This document shows positions 25,697 to 36,276 of a DNA stretch of 64,000 nt, one piece after another. The stretch comes from Aphanothece hegewaldii CCALA 016 (GTDB taxonomy: Bacteria > Cyanobacteriota > Cyanobacteriia > Cyanobacteriales > Microcystaceae). The stretch's first letter is position 1. Each line of letters begins with the position of its first letter. Position numbers and translations under genes: made by a program. The stretch is taken from assembly GCF_003007785.1 (NCBI RefSeq), contig NZ_PXOH01000005.1:1-64000 (forward strand), given 5' to 3'. Below the pieces are notes generated by a model that had not been told where the DNA came from, did no database searches, and saw only the letters and a program-made list of their open reading frames with translations.

Positions 25697-26383
25697 TTAT
25701 TCGGAAAGTGAATGATCAGATTTATGATTAGATGTAATATTTTCAGAATTTGTTTTATGATGATTTTCGTGATTAGTAACTGGTGACAATGAATCTAAAG
25801 ATTTAGCATCAACCTGATGCCATTGGTGATTTTTTTTATTCAAATCATCAAAAGATTGTAAAGCATTATCTAACAAAATTTCTCTCACCTGTTCTCGAAT
25901 CGCTAAACGGATATAATCATCAATTCCGCCTAATTCATATAATAAATCCATGCCTAAACGAATCGTCTCAAGCTTATCTTTAACTGAAAGATTTTCCGTC
26001 GGTGTACTGCCGATAATAGAATGATTTTTTCGCGGTCGTACTGCTGGCAAAATTTCTCTTGTAATCCACTGTTGAAACGGTAGCATTAAAGGACTATTAG
26101 ATTGAGCAATTAAATAATATAAACCCGCTTCATATAAAGTAGAAACTAATTGCTCGCCTTCAGGAGTCATAATTGGTTTTTGACTCTTCCAAGGAGCAGG
26201 AATTGGGGCAAAATAGTCCGTATAATCTTCAGCATTTATACTAGGATGGAGAACAGCAAAAACATCGCCAAAAACCCATTCTGGCATTTCTGTTGTACCG
26301 ACTAAACGAATTTGCCAATATCGTCCAGAGTCGTTATCCTCAAACTTGAATACTTTAGGTACTGTATAGTTTTGCTTAACCAT
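25697..26383 (-). CDS. BRO-N domain protein (phage antirepressor-like)
   Basis: 228 residues. The BRO N-terminal fold is recognisable from FKFEDNDSGRYWQIRLVG, WVFGDVFAVL, SEAGLYYLI-like text (LYEAGLYYLIAQSNSP) and FQQWITREILPAVR. The C-terminal 60 residues are polar, His- and Asn-rich, and probably disordered. Such proteins occur in prophages and as solitary chromosomal copies in cyanobacteria, where they may bind DNA. No other phage genes are near. Confidence 0.75.
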   Translation of the reverse strand: MVKQNYTVPKVFKFEDNDSGRYWQIRLVGTTEMPEWVFGDVFAVLHPSINAEDYTDYFAPIPAPWKSQKPIMTPEGEQLVSTLYEAGLYYLIAQSNSPLMLPFQQWITREILPAVRPRKNHSIIGSTPTENLSVKDKLETIRLGMDLLYELGGIDDYIRLAIREQVREILLDNALQSFDDLNKKNHQWHQVDAKSLDSLSPVTNHENHHKTNSENITSNHKSDHSLSE

Positions 26384-26458
26384 TCTGACTTTACCAACTC
26401 GATTAACTACACTACTTAGACCCCAATCCGCAAAAAAAGTTCATTACTCAATCTGAAC

Positions 26459-27256
26459 TTATTCAATCTCAATTGAGGTTGGAGAATCACCAGAAGGCGG
26501 ATTTTTCGGCAAAATGTTCTGATTACGAAACTCGGCATACAAGCGATCGCGCCACTCAAAAAACGGATCATAAGCACTATTATCGGCTAATCCTGGAACA
26601 CCTTTACCTTGAAGTTCACTCGGTATATCAAGATAATTACCTGAAGGAAACTTAATAATCATGCTTAGTCCAGCAACCGCTAAATCGGCTATTGTTGGAT
26701 GATCTGCCACTAAATAAGGTCTATTTTGCAATATTAGACATAATGCTTCTAAATCCTGTTTAAGGCTTTTCTGTGCGCTTTTAATCGCATCTTTACTAAA
26801 GCCTACTCCCGTTCCTAGGACTTCCAAAAATTCATTAGGAACCGAACCGACTAACGTTCTCACAAAATCAGGAATTTCTCTAGGTAGAAAAACCGTTCTA
26901 AAATTTTGATTTTGATTAAATGCACCAATAAAAGCCGTACGACCTTTTAAACCAATAGATTCATCTGCCCATTCCTCGATGAGTAAACTTTGTCCTTTAG
27001 CGACTGGAGCTGAAGGAATAATCGGTTTATCAGGGTATTTACGGTCTAAATAGAGAGCAATTTCCGTAGAATCAGCGATCACCGTTTCACCATCTTTGAG
27101 TACAGGAACTTGTCGCTGTCCTGAAAGGCGAAACAGTTCGAGTTGTCCTACTCCTGGAATAACTTCAATTTTTGTGTATTCTAGACCCTTGTAATCTAAA
27201 ATAAGGCGGACTTTCTCAGAATATTGGGATAACTCGAATTGATATAACTCTAACAC
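26459..27256 (-). CDS. Glutathione S-transferase family protein
   Basis: 265 residues. The N-terminal thioredoxin-like domain (LYQFELSQYSEKVRLILDYK, then RQVPVLKDGETVIADSTEI with the cis-Pro and Ser/Asp glutathione-binding elements) is followed by an all-helical C-terminal domain containing LIEEWADE and NRPYLVADHPTIADLAVAG. Cytoplasmic; substrate unknown. It is monocistronic. Confidence 0.87.
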   Translation of the reverse strand: MLELYQFELSQYSEKVRLILDYKGLEYTKIEVIPGVGQLELFRLSGQRQVPVLKDGETVIADSTEIALYLDRKYPDKPIIPSAPVAKGQSLLIEEWADESIGLKGRTAFIGAFNQNQNFRTVFLPREIPDFVRTLVGSVPNEFLEVLGTGVGFSKDAIKSAQKSLKQDLEALCLILQNRPYLVADHPTIADLAVAGLSMIIKFPSGNYLDIPSELQGKGVPGLADNSAYDPFFEWRDRLYAEFRNQNILPKNPPSGDSPTSIEIE

Positions 27257-27332
27257 TTTTTAAAGCTCCTACGGCTTGAGTTCGTTGTCTCCACAAAAAT
27301 TGTAGCGTTTATTTGCTTAAGAACTATCATCC

Positions 27333-27657
27333 TTAAAAATTCAAATCTAAAACAAAAATTAAAGCTTCTTTAATTTTAATCATCAATTCATCTGGAAGTT
27401 GACCTAGTTTACGCAAAGAGCCTAACTTTTGGAATAGAACCTAGACCTTGCACATTAGCTATAGAATTTTGAGTAAGAAAAGATAATCGAGAAATAACTA
27501 TTTCATATAAGCTACCTCTATATTGAGTGGTTAGAGGTACATAAATAATTAAAGCTTTTGGTGGATTAGGATCATAGCGAGAGACAATTACAATAGGTCT
27601 CATTGTAGCGGCTAGTCCAAGATCAGCAAGCCAAATTTCTCCAAGTTTAGGGTTCAT
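27333..27657 (-). pseudogene. MazF/PemK-type toxin gene, frameshifted
   Basis: The reading frame starts MNPKLGEIWLADLGLAATMR, with the PRPIVIVS-like MazF segment RPIVIVSRYDPNP and VPLTTQYRGSLYEI. It ends prematurely after PKVRLFA at 27409. In the next frame the missing end is intact: RKLGQLPDELMIKIKEALIF to a stop at 27333. A 2-nt loss (expected GAACGT, seen GCGT) explains the break. The toxin lacks its last helix and is probably inactive, while the antitoxin gene upstream is intact. Confidence 0.8.
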
Positions 27658-27823
27658 CTAATAAATCTAAAACCTCTTGTTCAATTGTTCTTAAACGAAT
27701 CAGATCTAGTAAATCTTGATCAGCTAAATCAATAATTTCTTCAATATGCTGTCTGACTTTTTGAGCAATATCTGGATTCCAATGTCTAAATTTTTCGGTT
27801 AATTTCTCGATTAGTGCGTCCAT
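27647..27823 (-). CDS. Putative antitoxin of the MazF-like toxin
   Basis: 58 residues (MDALIEKLTEKFRHWNPDIA... ending DLLDEP), acidic and helical. It overlaps the mazF-like start by 11 bp, the usual antitoxin-toxin arrangement. It does not resemble MazE in sequence; its role is inferred from size, charge and overlap. It is intact even though the toxin gene is broken. Confidence 0.65.
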   Translation of the reverse strand: MDALIEKLTEKFRHWNPDIAQKVRQHIEEIIDLADQDLLDLIRLRTIEQEVLDLLDEP

Positions 27824-27905
27824 TTTTGTCTTTATTATTCTATAGTAAAATATCCTACTTTCAATTTTAAAGTATTCAATCTATCAACTCGCATAAAATT
27901 TTATC

Positions 27906-28469
27906 ATGGAATTCTATAATGATCTTTGGGTGTCTGGTGTACCGCTTCTAGAAAAAATTATTAGGTCAATTCTGGTTTACTTTTTCTTATTAATTGCACT
28001 ACGTCTTGGTGGAAAGCGTGAACTTGGTCAGATGACGGGTTTTGATTTAGTGGTACTTCTTTTAATCTCGAATACGGTTCAAAATGCCATTATTGGGAAC
28101 GATAACTCTGTTCTGGGTGGCTTTGTGGGTGCAGCAACATTATTGATGGTTAATTATATTGTGGTGCGATTAGCCTACCGTCATTCCTTGTTTTTGCGGA
28201 TTTTAGAAGGTGAACCGACGATATTAGTCAAAAATGGTCAAATTATTGTAGAAAATTTAGCCTCAGAAGTCATTACACAAGCAGAATTAAAAGCCAGTTT
28301 GCGTCGTCAGGGGTTTAGAAAACTCTCGGACGTTAAACGAGCGATTTTAGAAACAGACGGCAGTTTATCTGTTGAACCACAATCGTTAAAAATGGACGAA
28401 GGCACTTATCAACAACATATTATGGAACAACTCGATCGCATTGAAGAAATGTTAAAACAAAAAGGGTAA
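27906..28469 (+). CDS. DUF421/YetF family membrane protein
   Basis: 187 residues. Two or three N-terminal membrane helices (IIRSILVYFFLLIALRLGG, FDLVVLLLISNTVQNAIIG, GAATLLMVNYIVVRLAY) precede a YetF C-terminal domain with LRILEGEPTILVKNGQIIVENL and LKASLRRQGFRKLSDVKRAILETDG. Conserved but functionally undefined in bacteria. It is monocistronic and convergent with tkt. Confidence 0.87.
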   Translation: MEFYNDLWVSGVPLLEKIIRSILVYFFLLIALRLGGKRELGQMTGFDLVVLLLISNTVQNAIIGNDNSVLGGFVGAATLLMVNYIVVRLAYRHSLFLRILEGEPTILVKNGQIIVENLASEVITQAELKASLRRQGFRKLSDVKRAILETDGSLSVEPQSLKMDEGTYQQHIMEQLDRIEEMLKQKG

Positions 28470-28512
28470 ACCCTGTTGAGTCCACCCTATCTAACTAAAT
28501 GGAGATTAAAAA

Positions 28513-30525
28513 TTATCCAAGTAATGCTTTAGCTTTGGCTACAATATTATCGATCGTATAGCCAAACTTTTCTAAAACAACATTACCGGGGGCAGAAGCA
28601 CCAAAAGTATCAACACTGATGGTAGAACCTTCATCGGTGACATAGCGACACCAACCGAGACTGATTCCCGCTTCAACAGCTAGACGTTTTCTGACTGCTT
28701 TGGGTAGTACAGATTCTCTGTATTCTGCGTCTTGTTCGTCGAATAACTCCCAACTAGGCATCGAAACAACACGAACTTTTGTTCCTTCACCGCGTATAAT
28801 TTCGGCTGCTTTTTCACATTGATAGGTTTCGCCACCAGTACCAATGAGGATTAAATCGGGTGTACCTTCACTATCACTAAGAATGTAAGCCCCTTTAGCC
28901 ACAATATCAATCGAAGAACCAGCTAAATTGGGTAAATTCTGACGCGAAAGAGCGAGTAGAGTCGGGCGATTTTTCTTCGCATTTTCGACCGCTACTTTAT
29001 AAGCTCCAGAAGTTTCGTTACCATCAGCCGGACGAATAACGGTTAACTCAGGAATAGCGCGAAGTGAGACAATATGCTCAACAGGTTGGTGTGTGGGTCC
29101 GTCTTCACCGAGTGCTATAGAGTCATGAGTCATTACCCAAATTACGCCCGCTTCAGAAAGAGCCGACAAACGAATCGAGTTTCGCATATAGTCGGTAAAG
29201 ATGAGGAAGGTTGCACCGTAGGGAATTAAACCCGAACCATGTAGCGCAATACCGTTACAAATGGCTCCCATCGCGTGTTCTCTAACTCCAAAATGGACGT
29301 TTCTTTCTTGATATTGTCCTTTTTGGAAATTGCCGATATGTTCTAATTCGGTATAGTTAGAATGGGTTAAATCAGCCGAACCGCCGAGTAATTCGCTTAG
29401 AACGGGCGCAAGAGCATTTAGACAAATTTCAGAATGTTTACGGGTTGCGAGTCCTTTATCTGCGGGGGTGTAAGTAGGTAGTGCTTTATCCCAATCTTCG
29501 GGAAGTTCGCCACTGAGCATACGATCAAAAAGGGCGGCTTCGGATGGATAATTATTCTTATAGGTTTCCCAGACTTGTTTCCATTCGTTTTCGTATTCGG
29601 CTCCGCGTTCAATGGCTTTATGGAAGTGATTAAGCACATCTTGAGGAATGTCAAAGGGTTCGTGTTCCCATCCTAACTGTTTGCGAGTTAGTTCAATTTC
29701 CGAAGCTCCCAAGACGGAACCGTGAGCATCAGCCGTATTCGCTTTATTGGGAGAGCCATAACCAATGGTGGTAGTAACTTTAATCATCGATGGCTTATCG
29801 GTAACGGCTTTAGCTGCGGCAATGGCGGCGGCGATCGCATCTAAATCAGTATTGCCATTTTCGACGTGTTGTACGTGCCAGCCATAGGCTTCAAAACGTT
29901 TACTAACATCTTCGGTAAAAGCTATATCAGTTGAGCCATCAATCGAAATATGGTTATCGTCGTAGAGTGCGATTAATTTTCCTAAACCCCAGTGGCCAGC
30001 TAAAGAACAAGCTTCCCCGGAAATACCTTCCATGTTACAGCCATCACCTAAAATCACATAGGTGTAGTGATCGACTAGAGTACAATCAGGTTTATTAAAA
30101 CGGGCTGCCAAGTGTGCCTCAGCGAGGGCTAAACCCACTCCATTAGCAATTCCTTGACCTAGGGGGCCTGTTGTAACTTCAACCCCGTCAGTGACAAAAT
30201 TTTCGGGGTGTCCAGGTGTTTTAGATCCCCACTGACGAAACTGCTTAATTTGATCCATTGGAACGCTGTCAAAGCCCGTCAGGTGTAGCAAGGCGTACTG
30301 TAACATACAGCCATGTCCTGCCGAGAGAACAAAGCGATCGCGGTTAAACCATTTTGGACTTTTTGGATTAAACCGCATGAACTGATCCCAAAGGACAAAG
30401 GCCATAGGAGCCGCTCCCATTGGTAAGCCTGGGTGTCCCGATTTCGCTTTTTCGACCGCATCAATTGAGAGAAAGCGGATCGCATTTACACAAAGTTCTT
30501 GTAATGACTGGGTGGCAACAACCAT
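28513..30525 (-). CDS. tkt: Transketolase
   Basis: 670 residues. A TPP-dependent enzyme of the Calvin cycle and pentose phosphate pathway. It shows the TPP motif [18 protein letters not shown], substrate-binding segments [10 protein letters not shown] and [19 protein letters not shown], and the C-terminal RAVEAG-like [12 protein letters not shown]. Downstream of acpP-fabF on the same strand, the common cyanobacterial order; 115 bp separate it from fabF. Confidence 0.98.
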   Translation of the reverse strand: MVVATQSLQELCVNAIRFLSIDAVEKAKSGHPGLPMGAAPMAFVLWDQFMRFNPKSPKWFNRDRFVLSAGHGCMLQYALLHLTGFDSVPMDQIKQFRQWGSKTPGHPENFVTDGVEVTTGPLGQGIANGVGLALAEAHLAARFNKPDCTLVDHYTYVILGDGCNMEGISGEACSLAGHWGLGKLIALYDDNHISIDGSTDIAFTEDVSKRFEAYGWHVQHVENGNTDLDAIAAAIAAAKAVTDKPSMIKVTTTIGYGSPNKANTADAHGSVLGASEIELTRKQLGWEHEPFDIPQDVLNHFHKAIERGAEYENEWKQVWETYKNNYPSEAALFDRMLSGELPEDWDKALPTYTPADKGLATRKHSEICLNALAPVLSELLGGSADLTHSNYTELEHIGNFQKGQYQERNVHFGVREHAMGAICNGIALHGSGLIPYGATFLIFTDYMRNSIRLSALSEAGVIWVMTHDSIALGEDGPTHQPVEHIVSLRAIPELTVIRPADGNETSGAYKVAVENAKKNRPTLLALSRQNLPNLAGSSIDIVAKGAYILSDSEGTPDLILIGTGGETYQCEKAAEIIRGEGTKVRVVSMPSWELFDEQDAEYRESVLPKAVRKRLAVEAGISLGWCRYVTDEGSTISVDTFGASAPGNVVLEKFGYTIDNIVAKAKALLG

Positions 30526-30640
30526 AATTTCTCATGAATAAATTACAATAAAGCACTCGCTATCAGTTTAAAGCTTGATGGTACAAAGGGAATAGGAAAA
30601 AGAATTAACTTTCGCGCCTCACAATTGTGCCACAAACGAA

Positions 30641-31891
30641 TTAAACGTATTTTTTAAAGGCTAAAGTTACATTATGACCACCAAAACCAAAGGAATTTGA
30701 GAGGGCAGTTTCAACCCGATGGCTCCGGCTTTGATTTGGCACATAATCGAGATCACAAGCTGGATCTGGATTAACTAAATTAATCGTTGGTGGAATCCGA
30801 TCATTGGCGATCGCTAGAATCGTCGCCACAGCTTCAATACCACCTGAGCCACCCAATAAATGACCCGTCATCGATTTAGTCGAACTAATTGCGACTCGAT
30901 AAGCATGATCGCCTAAAGCTTTTTTTATGGCTTTCGTTTCGGTAGTATCATTAGCGGGCGTACTGGTTCCGTGTGCGTTAATATAGCTAATTTCTTGGGG
31001 CGATAAACCCGCGTCTTTGAGGGCGAGTTCCATTGCGCGAGTTGCACCTCGTCCATCGGGAACCGGAGATGTTATATGATAAGCATCACAGGTCATTCCA
31101 TAACCTACAATTTCGCCATAAATTTTTGCTCCTCTACTCAATGCTTGATCGAGTTCTTCTAAAAGAAGGATTCCCGCGCCTTCTCCCATGACAAAACCAT
31201 CTCTATCAATATCAAAGGGGCGACTTGCATGTGCTGGATCATCATTTCGCATCGAAAGAGCTTGGGAAGACGCAAAGCCCGCAAAGGATAGAGGAGTAAC
31301 GGCTGCTTCGGCACCACCACAGATGACGGCTTTCGCATAGCCTCTTTGTACTAAACGAAACGCATCGCCGATCGCATGAGCCCCCGCCGCACAAGCCGTA
31401 ACTGTACAACTGTTTGGCCCTTTTGCTCCGGTGTGAATTGCGGTTAAGCCTGCTGCCATATTCGCAATCATCATCGGGATCATAAACGGGCTACAGCGAG
31501 TGGGTCCTTTGGTCATTAAGACTTCGTGCTGATCTTCAAGAACTTTTAAGCCGCCGACTCCTGTGCCAATAATCACGCCGACTTCTTCTGCATTTAGGTC
31601 ATTGATGACGAACTGAGCATCGGCTAAGGCTTGTTTACTGGCGGCGACCCCAAATTGAGCAAAACGATCCATTCGCTTTGCCTCTTTGCGATCAAAATAG
31701 AGCAGAGGATCATATCCCTTGACTTCTCCTGCGATCCGACATTCATGCCGAGAAGCATCAAATAAGGTTATTGGGGCAATACCACTGCGCCCATTGAGCA
31801 ATCCTTCCCAATATTCAGTCGGGTTATTTCCAATGGGGGTGATTGCACCTAGCCCCGTCACAACAACACGTTTTAGCTCTGAATTGGCCAT
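30641..31891 (-). CDS. fabF: Beta-ketoacyl-ACP synthase II
   Basis: 416 residues from the ATG at 31891 ([19 protein letters not shown]); an upstream in-frame GTG would add ten residues. It has the catalytic Cys in [10 protein letters not shown], the His motifs [14 protein letters not shown] and [13 protein letters not shown], and the C-terminal NSFGFGGHN. It elongates acyl-ACP chains in fatty acid synthesis. It lies between acpP and tkt. Confidence 0.97.
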   Translation of the reverse strand: MANSELKRVVVTGLGAITPIGNNPTEYWEGLLNGRSGIAPITLFDASRHECRIAGEVKGYDPLLYFDRKEAKRMDRFAQFGVAASKQALADAQFVINDLNAEEVGVIIGTGVGGLKVLEDQHEVLMTKGPTRCSPFMIPMMIANMAAGLTAIHTGAKGPNSCTVTACAAGAHAIGDAFRLVQRGYAKAVICGGAEAAVTPLSFAGFASSQALSMRNDDPAHASRPFDIDRDGFVMGEGAGILLLEELDQALSRGAKIYGEIVGYGMTCDAYHITSPVPDGRGATRAMELALKDAGLSPQEISYINAHGTSTPANDTTETKAIKKALGDHAYRVAISSTKSMTGHLLGGSGGIEAVATILAIANDRIPPTINLVNPDPACDLDYVPNQSRSHRVETALSNSFGFGGHNVTLAFKKYV

Positions 31892-31978
31892 GATTTTAAA
31901 GGTAATACGGGCTGAATTCACCCAAAATGCAGATAGAAGTTAATACGGTGTGATTAATTGATCTCATAGAAATTAAGC

Positions 31979-32227
31979 TTATGCTGCTGCTTCTACTTTT
32001 TCGCTAATATGTGCGACTGCTTTGCCTACGGTGTCTATTTTTTCGGCTGCTTCATCGGGAATTTCAATATTAAATTCTTCTTCTAGTGCCATTACGAGTT
32101 CTACTGTATCTAAAGAATCTGCTCCTAGATCATTAGCGAAACTCGCTTCTGAAGTAACTTTTTCCTCATCTACTTCTAAGTTATCGATGACAACTTTTTT
32201 GACTCTATCAAAGATTTCTTGACTCAT
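31979..32227 (-). CDS. acpP: Acyl carrier protein
   Basis: 82 residues, acidic, with the phosphopantetheine Ser in [18 protein letters not shown]. It carries fatty acyl intermediates for FabF and the other synthases. AAGGAAG precedes the ATG. First gene of acpP-fabF-tkt. Confidence 0.98.
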   Translation of the reverse strand: MSQEIFDRVKKVVIDNLEVDEEKVTSEASFANDLGADSLDTVELVMALEEEFNIEIPDEAAEKIDTVGKAVAHISEKVEAAA

Positions 32228-32556
32228 TGCTTCCTTTGTCGATCCGCTATACCTCCTCCGACCCTTAAGTGTCAGGAGGTGAAAGTGGGGCGGTTGTTAC
32301 CACTTTCTTTGAGTTAACTTGGGTATGATTTTGATCACTATTTCTCATCTTACCCCGAAAGAGGTAATCATCGATCGCGTTGACCCGTGGAATTCGGCTG
32401 CTCGCCAATTTCAGCAAAGATTATACACTTTTATTGCTCAAAAAATTTTTTCTTAAATAAAAAAACACCGAGAATCAATTTTTATGTTGATTCTCAGTTT
32501 ATGGACACAAATAAAAGACTAAAACTTGAGCTTTGTACGCCTGACCCTTAAAAATT
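32228..32556 (-). promoter_or_regulatory. acpP upstream region
   Basis: 329 bp without a gene. A perfect TATAAT on the minus strand at 32420-32425 gives a candidate -10 without a good -35, implying a 5' leader of about 190 nt. The leader carries an ACCTCCT/AGGAGGT inverted repeat around 32249-32281. The far end holds the terminator of the gene at 32557. Confidence 0.4.
32457..32495 (-). terminator. Terminator of the low-temperature-induced-type gene
   Basis: GAGAATCAA (32470-32478) pairs with TTGATTCTC (32487-32495), a 9-bp stem. On the minus strand it is followed by GGTGTTTTTTT. It lies about 60 bp after the stop of the gene ending at 32557. Confidence 0.75.
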
Positions 32557-32910
32557 TTATTTGGCGTTGGTTACTTTATCTAAGGCTTGTTCAATTTTAT
32601 CTTTAAGAGTTGTTGTTCCTTGAGCATCTTCAGGACTAATCATTTTATTAGCATCTGCGCTACCTTGAACCTCGTTAAGTCCGCCTTTGTTTCTCTCCTC
32701 AACTTGTTTGAGAGATGGAGGTTCTTGTTGTGCTAGTTCGTCTGTTTTAGCTTGAATTTTATTCAAATTAGCTTCACCTTTAGTAACAGGGCTAGGAGTT
32801 CCAGCCGCCGCAGGAAAAGCAAAAGATGTTACGAGAGAAACACAAAGAACAGCCGAAATAATGAAACAAACTGTATTCTTTAAAATTGTATTTAATTTGC
32901 TGACTAGCAT
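32557..32910 (-). CDS. Low-temperature-induced-type exported small protein
   Basis: 117 residues from the ATG at 32910, chosen for AAGGAGA 9 nt upstream; an in-frame ATG lies at 32967. A signal-like N-terminus (VCFIISAVLCVSLVTSFAFPAAAG) precedes a hydrophilic Gln/Lys/Asp-rich mature part, as in cyanobacterial proteins annotated low temperature-induced. Function unknown, probably periplasmic. A terminator follows. Confidence 0.65.
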   Translation of the reverse strand: MLVSKLNTILKNTVCFIISAVLCVSLVTSFAFPAAAGTPSPVTKGEANLNKIQAKTDELAQQEPPSLKQVEERNKGGLNEVQGSADANKMISPEDAQGTTTLKDKIEQALDKVTNAK

Positions 32911-33693
32911 TTTTAAGAATCTCCTTATTAGGTCTATGGTATTTATCAAATCCGTTTGAGTAATCACTTTTTGTAATTTGCACCCTGACTAATCATTCGG
33001 TTTGATTTCTTTTATCTGTACCTATTTGTATCAATTCTTTTGGTGTTATTGCATCTTCCCTATGAACTAATCTTTTGGGTTATGTATCTTCCTTAAGATA
33101 GATATACTTTTTAGATACTAGATAATAATTAGTATTTTAAGAGAAAACCTGTTCTAAGGCTTTTGATAGATGCACTTTTTGAGGAAAAATATTATTTTGT
33201 TTAATAATCAATTTTTCATGATTTGCTCTTCCATTCATTAGCCCAGGTCAAAAAGGTGTATTCATTAATTTTATGGAATTTAGCCTCTTGTATTAAAACA
33301 TCTAATTTTAACGATAACTACGAACAAAAATATTATCGTAATCATGATGGCAATCCTAATTTAAAACAACAAACTATCGAGACAATAAATCACAATTATA
33401 AGTTTGATAGTCATGATCATTTACGTCAGACAGCCGCCCCAAAAAGCTATAAAAATGATTGATGATTAAGTGGCTTTCTATCATCTGCTTTATTGAAAGT
33501 CATTTTGCTTTTAGATTATTAAAAAGAATCAGACAAGCATTTTTTGAGTGAAGCCGTCATCAAAAAAGAAAAGACTCAAAAATCAATAAAAATCATTTGG
33601 CTAGATCATTATCTCGTTTTGATAACAATGGCAGCAACTTGCTTGAAGCGAACCTGATACAATAACCATCTAGTCGTTTTTAGATAAAAATTT
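32911..33693. other. Gene-poor region between the low-temperature-type gene and argG
   Basis: 783 bp, AT-rich. It must contain both divergent promoters. A 79-codon open frame at 33223-33462 (plus) is polar, Asn- and His-rich, has no recognised family and no clear ribosome site; I do not call it a gene with confidence. I see no RNA gene or repeat. Confidence 0.4.
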
Positions 33694-34896
33694 ATGGGTC
33701 GCGCCAATAGAGTTGTATTAGCTTATTCTGGTGGGGTAGATACTACCGTTTGTATCCCTTACCTCAAACAAGAATGGGGCGTTAATGAAGTCATCACCCT
33801 TGCTGCTGACTTAGGACAAGGTGACGAACTAGGGCCAATTCAAGAAAAAGCCCTCAGAAGTGGAGCAATTGAATCTTTAGTGGTAGATGCTAAAGAAACT
33901 TTCGTCAAAGATTATGCTTTTCCAGCAATTCGGGCTAATGCTTTATATGAAAACCGTTATCCTCTTTCTACTGCCTTGGCTCGTCCCTTGATTGCTAAAT
34001 TATTAGTAGATGCAGCCGAAAAATATGGGGCTGATGCGGTGGCTCACGGCTGTACAGGAAAAGGAAATGATCAGGTACGCTTTGATGTTGGGATTATGGC
34101 TCTTAATCCTAAAATTAAAGTATTAGCCCCGGCTCGTGAATGGGGTATGAGCAGAGAACAAACGATCGCATATGGCGAAAAATTTGGGCTAGAATCTCCC
34201 GTAAAAAAATCTTCCCCTTTTAGCATAGATCGCAATCTTTTAGGGAGAAGTATCGAAGCTGGGCCACTCGAAGATCCGATGACGGAACCTCCTGAAGAAA
34301 TCTATCTGATGACGAAAGCGATCGCAGATACTCCCAATGAACCCGAATACGTCGATATCGGATTCGAGAAAGGTTATCCTGTTAGTCTTAATGGTCAAAC
34401 TCTTGATCCTGTTTCCTTGATTTCTCAACTTAATGAAGTTACGGGTAAACATGGAGTCGGACGACTGGATATGATCGAAAACCGTGTGGTCGGAATTAAA
34501 TCACGCGAAATCTACGAAGCACCTGCTTTACTCGTTCTTATTGATGCTCACCGTGACTTAGAAAGCTTAACCTTAACAGGTGATGTCACTCACTATAAAC
34601 GCGGAATTGAGGAAACCTACGGACAATTAATTTATCAAGGACTTTGGTATAGTCCACTTAAAGAAGCTCTTGACGCTTTTATTGATAAAACCCAGGAACG
34701 AGTTACAGGAACCGTTCGTGTGAAGTTATTTAAAGGAACTGCTAAAGTAGTTGGTCGTAAATCTGATTATTCAATCTATGAACCCGACTTAGCTACTTAC
34801 GGTGAAGATGATCAATTTGATCATAGAGCAGCAGAAGGCTTTATCTATGTTTGGGGACTACCTACTAAGGTTTGGTCTTCCAAAACAAGAGGATAG
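33694..34896 (+). CDS. argG: Argininosuccinate synthase
   Basis: 400 residues. It joins citrulline and aspartate using ATP in arginine synthesis. It carries the N-type ATP pyrophosphatase loop [11 protein letters not shown] (more often SGGLDTS), [13 protein letters not shown] and the C-terminal [12 protein letters not shown]. Monocistronic, followed by a strong palindromic terminator. Confidence 0.98.
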   Translation: MGRANRVVLAYSGGVDTTVCIPYLKQEWGVNEVITLAADLGQGDELGPIQEKALRSGAIESLVVDAKETFVKDYAFPAIRANALYENRYPLSTALARPLIAKLLVDAAEKYGADAVAHGCTGKGNDQVRFDVGIMALNPKIKVLAPAREWGMSREQTIAYGEKFGLESPVKKSSPFSIDRNLLGRSIEAGPLEDPMTEPPEEIYLMTKAIADTPNEPEYVDIGFEKGYPVSLNGQTLDPVSLISQLNEVTGKHGVGRLDMIENRVVGIKSREIYEAPALLVLIDAHRDLESLTLTGDVTHYKRGIEETYGQLIYQGLWYSPLKEALDAFIDKTQERVTGTVRVKLFKGTAKVVGRKSDYSIYEPDLATYGEDDQFDHRAAEGFIYVWGLPTKVWSSKTRG

Positions 34897-34940
34897 TTTT
34901 TGTTTTTTGGGCATTAATGAAACATTAAAACCAATTATTG

Positions 34941-34967
34941 TAGGGGTTTGGTCACCAAACCCTTTTT
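34941..34967. terminator. Terminator after argG made from a dispersed GGGTTTGGT repeat
   Basis: GGGTTTGGT-C-ACCAAACCC is a perfect inverted repeat followed by six T, so it ends argG transcription. The same core recurs at 53659-53870, 54341 and 57668. It directly abuts the 3' end of the GNAT gene on the other strand. Confidence 0.75.
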
Positions 34968-35473
34968 TATCCTTTTTGGTCAATTCTAAAAAAAAGTATT
35001 GGTTTTTCATTAACATCTTTTTTTTCGACCAACTTCATCCCCAGTCTTTCAGCTAGTTTTCGAGATTCAAAGTTTGGTTCATCACAACTAGCTATTAAAT
35101 ATTTGTACCTAAGCTGCTTAAAACCATACTGAATTAAGTGACTGACAGCTTCTGTCGCGTATCCTTTTTTGGTCGCATTTGGTAACAGTGCATAAAGTAG
35201 CTGCGGCTGTGGTTCATCAAAAAAATACCAAAAACCGACAAAACCAATCAATTCATGTGTTGATTTCGTGTACATCAACCACAAGCCAAATTGCTGCTCA
35301 TCAAAGTTTTTTTGACTAACCTCTATAAATTCCTGAACCTGTGCAAGGGATAAAATATTGTCATCACAAAGGTACTTTCTCACGAATGGATTAATTAGAA
35401 TCTCATGAAAAACATTGAGATCGTTTTCTGTAACCGCTTTTAGTTGTAGTCTTTCGGTATTCAAATGACACAT
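34967..35473 (-). CDS. GNAT-family N-acetyltransferase (RimJ/RimL-like)
   Basis: 168 residues. It begins with TERLQLKAVTENDLNVFHEIL, contains ELIGFVGFW and the acetyl-CoA-binding turn in NATKKGYATEAVSHLI, and ends EPNFESRKLAERLGMKLV. Acceptor unknown. It lies downstream of pebA on the same strand with a 65-bp gap; cotranscription is possible but a functional link is not evident. Confidence 0.85.
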   Translation of the reverse strand: MCHLNTERLQLKAVTENDLNVFHEILINPFVRKYLCDDNILSLAQVQEFIEVSQKNFDEQQFGLWLMYTKSTHELIGFVGFWYFFDEPQPQLLYALLPNATKKGYATEAVSHLIQYGFKQLRYKYLIASCDEPNFESRKLAERLGMKLVEKKDVNEKPILFFRIDQKG

Positions 35474-35538
35474 TTCAAAGCATTCCTATTTTTGGGTTAA
35501 TAGGTTAGTTCTTCTACAAGATTATCTTTTTTTAATGC

Positions 35539-36276
35539 TTATTTTTTGCTTCCAGCAGGAATCGCTAAAGGGACAGCATCTTCAAACAAGAATTCATACA
35601 AGAATTTTTCTGACCATTCATGACCAAAATAGCTACTAAATAAGCCTGAAGCAGGATCGCGATCGGCACTATATTGATCATAGTCTTTTTGGGCTTTAAC
35701 AATCCGTTGGATATCTTCAGGATCAGTATAAGGCGTTGCGTTCGCTAACGTTTCCCAGTACAAACGTATGTATTCTTGATAAGCGGGAAATAAACGAGTG
35801 ACTACCGTTTCAGCATCGGTTTTCGCAAAAAGGATATTTTTAGAAAAATACTGATTAGCGTCATAAAACTTCATTTCTAAGTTTTGTGCTAATTCATTGT
35901 ATTTATCTCGAATCACTCGCATCGGTTCGATATACTTTTCTAGATACGCTTCATCCCTAAAAAGAGGCTGAAAATCGAGGACTACTAGAATTTTTTTCTG
36001 TCCAAAAGCTAAAAAGTCAATTCCTAAAAGAGGAATATCATACTGATGACTCGGATAAATCACACTATTAAAAATCTGGGACATTTCCCCCGCATCAATA
36101 TAGGTGTAGCGAATCTTGCGAAGTTCAGGACATTGGTAGCACCAGCTTTTGATCGTTGCAGGGTTTCTACCGCGCTCACTGACTTGGTACTCTAATCCTG
36201 AGGGAATCGGACTACTTTGTAAATCAAAATGACCGAACAGTTCTTGCTCTAAAAATTCCTGAAACGGCTGAAACAT
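35539..36276 (-). CDS. pebA: 15,16-dihydrobiliverdin:ferredoxin oxidoreductase (PebA)
   Basis: 245 residues of the ferredoxin-dependent bilin reductase family. The segments DAGEMSQIFNSVIYP, YDIPLLGIDFLAFG, VVLDFQPL and YSADRDPASGLFSSYFG follow PebA more closely than PebB or PcyA as I recall them. Asp87 in LLGID corresponds to catalytic Asp84 of marine Synechococcus PebA. PebA reduces biliverdin to 15,16-dihydrobiliverdin, the first step to phycoerythrobilin, so a phycoerythrin- or PEB-using phycobilisome is implied. pebB, usually adjacent, is not next to it. Confidence 0.8.
   Translation of the reverse strand: MFQPFQEFLEQELFGHFDLQSSPIPSGLEYQVSERGRNPATIKSWCYQCPELRKIRYTYIDAGEMSQIFNSVIYPSHQYDIPLLGIDFLAFGQKKILVVLDFQPLFRDEAYLEKYIEPMRVIRDKYNELAQNLEMKFYDANQYFSKNILFAKTDAETVVTRLFPAYQEYIRLYWETLANATPYTDPEDIQRIVKAQKDYDQYSADRDPASGLFSSYFGHEWSEKFLYEFLFEDAVPLAIPAGSKK

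Noticed and set aside
25697..26383. Prophage suggested by the BRO protein
   Set aside because: No integrase, structural or lysis module nearby; the lysozyme-like gene belongs to a HlyD pair and solitary BRO genes are common.
33223..33462. 79-codon frame upstream of argG
   Set aside because: No family, no clear ribosome-binding site and polar low-complexity composition; possible but not supportable.
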